The position numbers and the translations under genes are program-made. From assembly GCA_000697335.1 (NCBI GenBank), contig JNEM01015764.1:1-19696 (forward strand): a DNA stretch of 19,696 bases, in the 5' to 3' direction. The notes beneath the pieces are model-generated. The model did no database searches. It saw only the letters and a list, made by a program, of their open reading frames with translations, and was not told where the DNA came from. Below are positions 10,994 to 19,696 of the stretch, one piece after another; within the stretch, counting starts at the first letter, position 1, and every line of letters starts with the position of its first letter. This stretch comes from Conidiobolus incongruus B7586. Its lineage: Eukaryota; Entomophthoromycota; Entomophthoromycetes; Entomophthorales; Conidiobolaceae.

Positions 10994-13900
10994 AGACTGC
11001 TAGTATTGTTTTCAAAGTTTGACTCACCACATTTTTAGTTCAAATCACCTCCTTTTCTCCGTTTTTCTCATTTTGAGTAACTGGTAATGTCCCTTGATGT
11101 TGCTAGTTTCCCATAGATATCAAATTCCTTTAATGATTTAATTATTTCGTCACTTCACATCACACCCTTGCAAACTTATTCAGCTTCCATCTACACTCTT
11201 ACTTATTGCACATTGATATAAGGTCATTTGCTATATTAACTCTCAATTGACTATTTCATTCAATACCTTGTTCACTATCATTCATTTAACTGCGTTGGTG
11301 CCTTGAACTCTTTCATCTTGTTTTTAATAACATTATCAAGTCATTGGAGAATTTCGAACCTACCAACTCTTGTATATTAAGACTGCAACTCCACATTACT
11401 TTTGATTTACTTAGCTATTCTCGCATTTAAAGTAAGATTAATTTTAAATCGAAGCTAAATTATTTAAATTAATCGAGTTTTTAAGTCATTCTTGTTCAAT
11501 TGTTTTATCTAACCATTACAAGTATTTTTTATTAAATTAATAAAAATTAAAAAAAATATTATTAAACTAATATAAACCATCTATTCAATAATGTGTATAT
11601 TATTTTTCTTATTTATTTTCTATCATACAAAAGGACTTTAAACTTGAACACTGAATGTTTTGTGTGGCTAAAGGTTTGAATTGTAAAGTAGTACCATTTG
11701 GATATGAATTGACTATTTTCCTGAAAAAAAAATTAGCCAATTAACTCAATGTTGGTTTTAGAATTGAGGGTTTCTTTTTAGATTTAAGTCTTAGAATTTT
11801 TGCGATTCCAGATCTTACAAGACATTGAAGTATAAAATGATATTAGTAGTATAAATTATATTTTAATGGGTAAATTTTTATTATATCTTATTTTTCAAAT
11901 TCAACTCAATTCTAATTATTTTATTTAATAATAAATAATAAATAATAAATATTTTAATAATAATATAACTTATACTCGATCATGATACAAATTTTATTCT
12001 TTATATTTTATCATATTAAAAATACTTAAACATATCAATATTTATACCGTTTCAGAGGTATAGTAATAAAAGAAGATTAACTATCAATTATTATATAAAC
12101 AAATTCTATAAAGTTAAACATTGATAAAAGATTTGAAATGCAAACGTTTTTTTGAAAATAAATATTAATATGATATGGGTAAATAAATGAATTTTTAGTT
12201 GTATTGCTGAATAAATTTGAAGTATTAAAATTATAATTTTAATTAAATTCAATGAGAGAGGGTAAAGAATAAATTTCATTTTATAATAAAATAATTTTGA
12301 TATTAATTTGTTAATTTTCCTTTAATAATTTTATTTAATTTTAATTTTTAACTTGAATAAAAAATTAAAAATAATAATATAAATAGGTATTTGTATTAGA
12401 AATATACTCTAATGATCTATTATTTAATTATTTTAAATTGAATATATTTTTATTTTTAATTATTTATTTCAATAAGTAAATATTATATCATCCAAATTTA
12501 TCTTATAATATATATAGAGAGAGATTAATTTTAAAGTATAATTTATTAAAATTGAAATAAATTACAAATTTATTCAATATTCCTAGTAAAATATTTAGTC
12601 TTATAATGTATTTGGTTTAAAGTTATTGATTAAACTAAGTATTATATAGAGCTTTTATTCATCTATCTAAATCATATTATCATATAGTGGAATTTCTTTA
12701 AAATACTCAATATTTACTTAATGTACTAATATAATTTTATATTATTTATTTGTAGTATATTCAAGTAATATTGTAGGAAATAGATTCATTATTCTTTAAT
12801 AGTTTTAATATCAATTATGATTAATAAATTATAATAAATTGAATTAAAAATAATTTATAAAATTTCCATTTATTTGTGATTTTAAAATATTAATAAAATT
12901 AAACATAGATATATAAACTTATTTGAAATTTATTTAATAAATATAATATATTAATTTGTAAATATTCCAATTATATTGTTGCAATATACTTTTATTAACC
13001 TAGCAACTATATAAGTCTAATTATAAAACCTCAATAATGAAAAGACTCTTAATTTTTAATTATTGGATTAATAAGCCCCTTTTCTTTAGCTTAATATAAA
13101 TATCCCATATACTTAAAGTATTGACTTTAAGTGGAATATCTATACTAATTATTAATAACATCTTTTTATAATAAATAAAATATTGTTATTATTAAGAATA
13201 ATCTTTATTAAATAATATAAAATTGACTTGTTAATACATCTATATCTAGTATACCTAATAAACTCAACCATAACTTTTCACCATTCCTCTAGGATTATAT
13301 ATGGTACTCTATGTTTTTCTATTTATATTAACCCTTTTTTGTAATATTTTAGGATTTATAATTATTATTAAGATTAGATTTGAATATAAGATACTGATAG
13401 TTATGATAACTTTTCATTTATTTAATACTTTAGGAGAACACTATTTTTAGCTTTTTAAATCACAAATTAATTCATATTTGTTTGGTTTTGATATATATAA
13501 TAATATAAGGGTGATTGCTAATTAGTGGCTATTATGAGTTTAGTTAATTTTTGATATTAAAACTTAATTTGTTAATTTCCTCATATAGCATTTGAAAATT
13601 AAATATTGATTTATATTTGACAAAACATTTCTATATACTATCTTTTAATTAAATTTATATAAATGATATATAAATATATTAAAAATAATTTAGAAATATA
13701 GGAAATTTTTATTTAGTATATTACTGTAATTATATCTTAAAAAAGTATATAAGAAAAAAATTGAAATACTATAATCTCATACTATCTATATTGATTTATA
13801 AAATAAAATATATAATTTATGGCTGATTTTGAAAATTTTTTAATAATTATAATTATATCAAAATTACATGATTAATTTAGTGTGGTATCCGTATTCTGAT

Positions 13901-14738
13901 ATAAATTTAATATATTGAATTTCATCAATAATTATATCAAAAACTAATTAATATTAAAATCTGATATTTATTTTAAAAATTTTTCAAAGTTACTGGTATA
14001 TTTCAAACAATATTAAAATTTAAAACATATAGACTGAAATTTTAAAATAATATCCTTAGTATTTTAAAAAGTTCAATGAATTAAATAGATTTGAAATAAG
14101 TTTAAAATTCTTCAATTTTCATGATATATATGTATGTGTATATATGTATGTATTATTATATTACGAAAATTAACTAATGTATTTCAAATATTACTTAAGA
14201 AATAATATTTAATTAAATAGATAATAATTCAAATTATTCTGATTAAAATAATAGTTTATCAAAAATTCTCAAGTATCAAAGTTTATAAATTGTTGAATTT
14301 TTTTTTATTAATCAAAATTTGTCAAAATAAAAAATATCTAATATTTGAAGCCTAAAGATATAAATACTTATTAGATTCAATAGTTTTGAATAAGAAATTA
14401 GAGCATAAAATTATTATTAAAATGAACCAATTTATTAAAATATTAGTTTTGCTAGTTTGTACCTCATAACTTTAACATGATTAATATAACAATTAATATA
14501 ATATCTAGAATTTTCAATATATATTAGCAAATAATTTAATATTTTTAATTTTCATTAAGTTTAATTATTAAAAGTTGCAATAGTTCAAATTTAAATGAAT
14601 TATTATTTGAATATTATCCCATAATTCAAAATAATTTAATTGGAATTGAGTAATGATATGTAAAAATCAAGTGATGAGTTGTGAAAAAGCGATATTAAGT
14701 AAATTTTACTTGGAAATCAATCAACTAAAACAATAAAA
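10994..14738. other. Long AT-rich spacer between FAM72-like gene and ATP15
   Basis: Positions 10994-11450 are distinctly pyrimidine-biased on the plus strand and less AT-rich; this is probably the FAM72 3'UTR or an untranslated transcript, as no frame is open. From about 11500 to 14650 the DNA is nearly pure A/T. It contains a short ATAAT-type tandem run at about 11925-11950, a weak third match to the dispersed repeat near 12090-12150, a 9-bp perfect hairpin at 13111-13132 (ACTTAAAGT, loop ATTG) and a TATG/TGTA-rich simple repeat near 14120-14155. No gene is recognised. Confidence 0.55.
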
Positions 14739-15002
14739 ATGGCTTTTGCTTGGAAATCCGCTGGTATTAGGTACTTAAATTCTTTTAAGCTATTTAATAA
14801 TCAATAACAATTTATTCAACTGAAACTTTTTAGTTACCTCAAGTACTCTCAAATTTGCGCTCGTGCCGTCCGCAACTCCTTGAAGGCTGATAAGAAGGCC
14901 GCCGCTGAAGTTCGCAACGTTCAAGATATTAAGTTCGCCAAGTGGGAAAATGGTAAAGCTGGTGAAAATGCTTACATTGTTCCCCCTAAGACTGAAGCTT
15001 AA
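14739..15002 (+). CDS. ATP15: ATP synthase F1 subunit epsilon, mitochondrial
   Basis: Exons are 14739-14770 and 14834-15002 with a 63-nt phase-2 intron (GTACTT...CTTTTTAG, CAACTGAAAC branch-like). The protein is 66 aa; yeast Atp15 is 62 and human ATP5F1E 51. The N-terminus AWKSAGISYLKYSQICARAV matches the family signature W-[RK]-x-AG-[IL]-SY, and NSLKADKKAAAE follows. The intron splits the Ser of GIS|Y, so the second exon alone lacks a start. The subunit sits in the central stalk of mitochondrial F1Fo ATP synthase with gamma and delta and stabilises the rotor; it needs no cleavable presequence, and none is visible. Codons are strongly preferred types (GCC, CGC, AAG), implying high expression. 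The ATG context AAAATGGC is favourable. It is too short to be seen as a normal open frame. Confidence 0.93.
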
Positions 15003-15933
15003 TTACTTTTAATCGACGTCAACTCATTTTAAATGACATAAGCTCATAAATTTATCAATCAATCTTTATCAATTTAATTTTAGTATTATCTAATATCTTC
15101 AAAATTATATTTTTCTTATTTAGATAGAATTATTTCAGAAGATTGTTTATTAGCTTTATCAATTTTTGTCTTGATGAACCAACGATTTTATTAATCATCA
15201 AGTTCATCATCTTGAGTACTTGGTTTTCATTTTCATCTTTTTTCCCGTTTATTTACCTTTATATTGATATCGTCAGTTTTATAATTTACTTTTATCTCTG
15301 TTTGTTTGCGATTCACTTATTTTTATTGTTTTAAATAATTTGAACTTAATTTAATCTTAACATTAATGTTAGCAACCTTTATATTAATTTTCTATTAAAT
15401 TTTAGAATAAAAACTATATTATACACATATTATATATTATTTTATTAAGTTAACACTCAAATTAATTTTTATTATTTATAAATAATTGGATATATTAATC
15501 CAATATAATCTATTTTATCAATAAAATTTATAATTTAATACTTTTATTAATTTTAGTATTAATTATAAATAATTAAAAGTAATACTTTTTTAACATAAAT
15601 TTATAAGTCACTTTAAGTCAAATTATATTACGTATTTGATGATTGGTAATATGATTAAATTTAATATCAATCAATAATTAAAAAAATATATAAAATATAG
15701 TTAGGTTTTATTGATAATAATAACAATACTTATATTAAGTTTTATTTTAATGAGAACTTATTAAATTTTTTTTCTTTTATATAAAAAATTAAAATATTTA
15801 ATAAATTATTATCTTTTTTTGTTTATTGGCTTGATTTTAATATAAAATAGTTAAAGATTAATACATAAGATTATGATTATAAAATATAAGTTGATTTATT
15901 AATAATATAAAATATCTGATAGTAATCTCAATG

Positions 15934-15955
15934 TATATATATATATATATATATA
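15934..15955. repeat. (TA)11 microsatellite
   Basis: Eleven uninterrupted TA units, 25 bases left of the large palindrome. Simple repeat. Confidence 0.9.
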
Positions 15956-15980
15956 AAAGTTGAATTTTGAATTTATATTG

Positions 15981-16062
15981 AAATAATAACATATAATAAT
16001 AATAATAATTATTATTATTATATGTTATTATTTTTGTCAATCAATTTTATAAATTGATTGAC
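15981..16062. repeat. Two adjacent perfect palindromes (53 bp and 27 bp)
   Basis: Positions 15981-16006 are the exact reverse complement of 16008-16033, giving a 26-bp stem around a single base. Two bases later, 16036-16047 is the exact reverse complement of 16051-16062 (GTCAATCAATTT arm) around the 3-base loop TAT. The first arm carries ATAATAACATAT followed by TAA units, so part of its symmetry comes from a TAA/TTA microsatellite, but its outer 14 or so bases and the whole second palindrome do not. Cruciform extrusion is plausible. Position is about 280 bp upstream of GAR1. Confidence 0.9.
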
Positions 16063-16343
16063 TATCTAACATTTAAAAAATTATACATTGATAATATTAT
16101 AAATATGATAATCCTAAGAAATTTTTTTGTTTTATATTATTATTAAAATAAATAAATTTTGATTCAAATGAAAAAAAAAATATCCCATAATTTTTAAAAT
16201 TAAAATTAATAAAATTTAAATTTTTGGAAGATTTTTTGAGTTAGGGATCAAAATTGAGTTAATATCAGAGAAAATTTATTATCTGATAAATATTACATTC
16301 TTTTTTATTTCAATTTTTAATATATTAATAAAAATATTTTAAT

Positions 16344-17211
16344 ATGAGTTTCAGAGGCGGAAGAGGCGGTAATGGCGGTGGTCGCGGTGGCCGTGGAGGT
16401 AATTTGATTTGTTTGATTTAGTGATCGTCATTAACTAATTAATTTTAGGTTTCGGTGGAGGTATGATAAGCAGTTAAATTTTATTATGGTTTTATATTTA
16501 AAAGTTTTAGGTCGTGGTGGAGGCCGTGGAGGCTTCGGTGGTCGTCCTTCTGAACCTATGGGTCCCCCTGCTGAAGTTCTTGGTATTTTTTTTTCAATTT
16601 ATTCAATATTCTCTCAAACTAAATTTTATATCATTTTATAGAACTTGGAACCTTTATGCATGCCTGTGAAGGTGATATGGTTTGCAAGTCCACTAACCCC
16701 AAAATTCCCTATTTCAACGCCCCTGTCTATCTTGAAAACAAAAGTCAAATTGGTAAGGTTGACGAAATTTTAGGTCCCATGAACGAAGTTGTAAGTATTT
16801 TATTATGAAATTTATCATTATTAGCATTGAGGCTTAATCCTTTATTTTTAGTATTTCACAGTCAAGCTTCAAGATGGTGTTGTCGCCTCTTCTTTCAAAG
16901 TCAATGATAAGGTTTACATTGGTGGTGATAAGCTTCTTCCATTAGAAAAATTCTTGCCTAAGCCTAAGGCTCCTGCTGGTCCAAAACGTAATTTAAATTA
17001 TTTGTATTATTTATTTTAAGTACTTACCATTAATGCTATTTTAGCCCCTAAGCGCGTTGGTGGTCGTGGAGGAGCTCGCGGCGGCCGTGGAAACGGTCGC
17101 GGTGGTGCCCGTGGAGGAGGCCGTGGCGGTTTCGGAGGAGGTCGCGGTGGCGGTCGCGGTGGTTTCGGAGGAGGCCGTGGCGGCAATCGTGGTGGAAGAG
17201 GACGTTTCTAA
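16344..17211 (+). CDS. GAR1: H/ACA snoRNP protein Gar1, six exons
   Basis: Exons are 16344-16398, 16449-16460 (12 nt), 16511-16582, 16642-16790, 16852-16987 and 17045-17211; introns are 50, 50, 59, 61 and 57 nt. The protein is 196 aa (yeast 205). An N-terminal glycine-arginine-rich arm (about 1-34) precedes the Gar1 core (about 42-135), with [13 protein letters not shown] (68-80), [20 protein letters not shown] and [22 protein letters not shown]-terminal RGG arm (about 147-196) has repeated GGRGG and GGFGG. Gar1 binds the Cbf5 thumb loop in H/ACA RNPs and helps substrate loading for rRNA pseudouridylation in the nucleolus; the arms aid RNA contact and nucleolar localisation and are arginine methylation targets in yeast. 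GC- and glycine-rich codons stand out against the A/T surroundings. All intron phases join the conserved frame. Confidence 0.95.
16449..16460 (+). other. GAR1: 12-nt microexon in GAR1
   Basis: The segment GTTTCGGTGGAG lies between two 50-nt GT..AG introns (acceptor TTTTAG before, donor GTATGA after). Both junctions split glycine codons (G|GT), and the 12 nt add only Phe-Gly-Gly and one Gly, extending the N-terminal RGG arm. As its length is a multiple of three and the phases match, skipping it leaves the frame intact. The alternative is one 112-nt intron from 16399 to 16510. Confidence 0.65.
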
Positions 17212-18878
17212 GTGCCATATTCCTTGTACCTTTATTAAATTAATCGTTTTTGACATATATTTACGACTTCTTTAAAACACCCAATTAGAAGAATTGGTTC
17301 GATATGATGCTAAATCTTAATACTTTAAATTATATAAACTTCTCGATAGATAGATAATTAGTTTTATATAGAGCTCATTCTACATACATTAAATCACTTA
17401 TATATTCCCTCATTTTGAACGTTGACTGTTTAATTTTTCATGTTATGATAATTTATATTTAATTCGAACTGCTAATGCTAAATGATGTGCCCCATTCCAA
17501 ACTCCAAAAATAGATTTCATGGTCTCATATTTTATGCTCTTTATACGTGTTTATATTTTCAAATCTTATATTGTTATATTGTTATATGCTTAGTTTTATT
17601 TATCTTTTTATTCACCTATCATTTAATATATCATTTCAAGTTTCAATGGTATATTAGAATATCTTGGCTTGTACCTTAGATAAGCAATATTTTTGATTAT
17701 GAAACTATGATTATTTAAATTAAATCCCTGTACTACATATTAATAAAGTAGATTCAAAAATAACAGAATTTTTTTCAATTAATATTCTCGACTTAGATTG
17801 AATGTATTTCAGCTATGAAAAGGCTTTAAATTAATCAGTCTAGATAATGTATTATCTTTTTCGCATCGCTTGGATAAATCAACAATACAACATTCTCTAA
17901 AAATATTTATTTCTCAATAATTATGGATTATGATTTTTAATCAAACAATTCATACGTCAATTTTAAAATTTCAATAATTTAACAAATCGATTTTAGTTTA
18001 AATTAAAAATTTGAATTGGATCATTTCTTTTTAATTCAAATACTAAGGTTTTGATAGTATATAATTATTATTATATTAATAGTTATTTTATATCTGAAAT
18101 TTGTTGTTATATAATATTTAGTTATTGGTTAAAATATTACCTCATAATTGAATATATGAGAAATTTTATAATTTCTGATTTTTCAAATATATTATTAGTA
18201 TCAGAAAAAATAATATATATAATAAATAGGAAAATATATAATTTTAAACTATATATATAGTTGTATAATTTAATCATGCTTAAATTAAATAGTGATTATC
18301 AAAAGCCTTTTATTTTAATATTAGTTAAACTTAATCATATATTTTTTAAAATAATTTAAAAATCATAAACAGCTTTTGAAGAAGTTATACTTAAATCTAT
18401 TGTTTATTATTAAGTAAATTATTTTAAACCTAAAAGAGAAATTATTATATATTTTAGTATTTAAAAAATTAAATTTAAATACTATTCTGTTAATTATTAA
18501 TAAAGTAAAAAATATATTAAAATATATCTCTTTATTTTAAAAGTTTTATTATAGTATTTTAGGATTAGTTATATAAGTATATTTTATAAATTCAATTTTA
18601 AACTTAAATTACTTTGTGAAAAAATAGTACAAGTGTTTTAAAACTTAACTATTTAAACAAAATCTAGCAGAACAATAGCTAATCAAAACTTACTAAAGTA
18701 TAACTAAAAAATAAAGCATTTATAATAAATTATTATGATTGGTAAATTATAAATCTTTTTATATAACAATATTATTAAAATATAAATTCAGGTATTAAGT
18801 TAAAATAATCATTTTTATTAATTTCAATAAATAGATATTTTTTATAAATAAATATCAATTATTATAATAAATTAAAAT
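17212..18878. other. GAR1 3' flank and AT-rich spacer
   Basis: Positions 17212-17700 are T-rich and less AT-pure, suiting a 3'UTR and flank; a 65-codon open frame at 17482-17679 has no family resemblance. From 17700 to 18878 the DNA is low-complexity A/T without recognisable genes or elements; an open frame at 18051-18260 is Tyr/Ile-rich and is what AT-rich DNA gives by chance. Confidence 0.5.
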
Positions 18879-18897
18879 AGATGTGTATAAGAGACAG
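18879..18897 (+). other. Tn5 transposase mosaic-end sequence (library adapter remnant)
   Basis: AGATGTGTATAAGAGACAG is an exact 19/19 copy of the engineered Tn5 mosaic end used in transposase-based sequencing libraries. It sits in A/T spacer, and its GAGACAG is plainly foreign to the composition. It reads toward the right, so the DNA after 18897 would be the library insert and the DNA before it comes from some other joining event. The mate-pair partner half (reverse complement) is not present next to it. It is most likely an untrimmed adapter incorporated at an assembly join rather than natural DNA. Confidence 0.93.
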
Positions 18898-19696
18898 ATT
18901 ATATATAGGTATAGAATATGGTATTATTAGATGCAAAATAATTTTTTTCTTAATTATTGATATATAATTTTATAATCAAAATATTATTATAAATATATTT
19001 TATTTTGTATTTACTAAAAAAATTTCCTAAATATCATTCAATAATATATAATATTTATTATATTAACAAGATGATTATTAAATTTATTTGATTGATTAAA
19101 CTGAGCCAAGATATAAAAAAAGTTAAACCAAAAAAACCTACCAATAAACTAATTATATTAAAATTTACCACTTGTCAAAAATTATACTGTTTAATTATCA
19201 CTCTATAATTAAAATAATAAGAAGTTTTTGTAATTAAAAAATATAAACATTTTAATATATAATTAATAATATTTTTTATTTTTAATGACTTTTTAATTTA
19301 TTATTTATAAAATTATAATATCTATAAAATAATTTTGTTATTAAAGCTAATATTTAATATCTTATAAATATATTAAATTTTCCTATAAAAACTTTTTTTA
19401 TAAGCTAATTTTTTAATTGCTTATAATAATTATAATCATATAAATAATAATTTAAAGAATATACTAGATATGGTAGTTTTTGCTAGTTATTTTTAACTAG
19501 AATATTTGTTATAATTTTAACTTTATATATTTTATAATTATTATATAAAATAATGGGTTTTTTAAATTATATTAAAAACTTCAATTAATAATAATTTTAT
19601 TTAAAAAACAATATAAAGTTTAATATTGATTAATTTTATTTTAAAAGCTAAATAAAAATAAAATATATAATTATAATATATTAATATAATTAATAT
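18898..19696. other. AT-rich end of window beyond the adapter
   Basis: No gene is seen. It contains dispersed repeat copy B (19398-19547). Because of the adapter at 18879-18897, its linkage to the rest of the window should be treated as unproven. Confidence 0.55.
19398..19547 (+). repeat. Dispersed repeat, copy B
   Basis: It aligns with the reverse complement of 354-207 over its full length with one ~2-nt indel. Best-conserved parts are ATTTTTTAATT near its start, AATTATAAT, ATATGGTAG at about 19469-19477, and about 35 bases ending at 19547 that include TTTAACTTTATATATTTTAT. Divergence of about a quarter suggests an old duplication. It carries no open frame. Confidence 0.6.

Larger units (their letters stand above)
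15003..16343. other. AT-rich spacer between ATP15 and GAR1
   Basis: The first ~330 bases are T-rich on the plus strand and fit the ATP15 3' flank; an open frame at 15143-15334 is low-complexity and not credible. Further on are a (TA)11 run (15934-15955) and two adjacent perfect palindromes (15981-16062). The rest is plain A/T. GAR1's promoter must lie near 16100-16343, but no clear motif is seen. Confidence 0.55.

Noticed and set aside
11337-11366. GGTTCGAAATTC on the minus strand, B-box-like
   Set aside because: There is no pairing T stem, A box or terminator around it.
15143-15334. 63-codon Phe/Ile/Leu-rich open frame on the plus strand
   Set aside because: T-rich 3' flank of ATP15 gives such hydrophobic frames by chance; there is no conserved motif.
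17041-17275. Ala/Thr/Ser/Val-rich open frames on both strands over the last GAR1 exon
   Set aside because: These are the other reading frames of the GGT/CGT-rich RGG repeats, not separate genes.
17482-17679. 65-codon open frame with hydrophobic residues downstream of GAR1
   Set aside because: It resembles translation of a T-rich 3' flank and has no family similarity.
18051-18260. 69-codon Tyr/Ile-rich open frame
   Set aside because: Composition matches random A/T DNA, and there are no splice partners or motifs.

Overview
This window looks like a piece of a very AT-rich fungal nuclear genome. Five of the six genes recognised are conserved eukaryotic families, and introns are short (about 48-63 nt in most coding genes) with GTA donors and TAG acceptors. 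Branch-like C/T-TAAC or C/T-TAAT motifs precede many acceptors. NCA2, the yeast-type proteinase-K-like subtilase and ATP15 point to a fungus with normal mitochondria. An early-diverging lineage such as an entomophthoralean (Conidiobolus-like) fungus would fit the base composition, intron density and secreted subtilase. That placement is an inference, not something the sequence proves.

Layout from left to right. (1) NCA2 on the minus strand, 2841 to 724, four exons including a 25-nt microexon. (2) A 2.6-kb AT-rich divergent intergenic region holding a GC-richer, tRNA-like/Pol III-like relic near 3816-3940. (3) RPL6 (eL6) on the plus strand, 5459-6089, one coding intron and probably a 346-nt intron in its 5'UTR, with E-box and CCAAT-like promoter elements near 4905-4952. 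(4) An intronless secreted S8 subtilase on the minus strand, 7807-6626, convergent with RPL6. (5) 2.5 kb of AT-rich DNA with a TAA microsatellite and a perfect 23-bp hairpin, ending in a G-rich promoter region. (6) A five-exon FAM72-family gene on the plus strand, 10304-10993, with no long open frame on either strand to mark it. (7) About 3.7 kb of AT-rich spacer. (8) ATP15 (F1 epsilon subunit), 14739-15002, two exons. (9) A spacer with two adjacent perfect palindromes at 15981-16062. (10) GAR1, 16344-17211, six exons including a 12-nt microexon. (11) AT-rich DNA to the end, interrupted at 18879-18897 by an exact copy of the 19-bp Tn5 transposase mosaic end. This is almost certainly a sequencing-library adapter left in the assembly, so the last 800 bp may not truly join the rest.

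The genes do not form a pathway. NCA2 and ATP15 both concern mitochondrial ATP synthase, and RPL6 and GAR1 both concern ribosomes, but they are separate transcription units and their proximity is probably chance. RPL6, ATP15 and GAR1 use C-rich preferred codons that stand out sharply from the surrounding AT, while NCA2 and the subtilase use ordinary AT-rich codons. A ~150-bp repeat occurs in inverted orientation at the two ends of the window. No retrovirus-like or other virus-like element was recognised.
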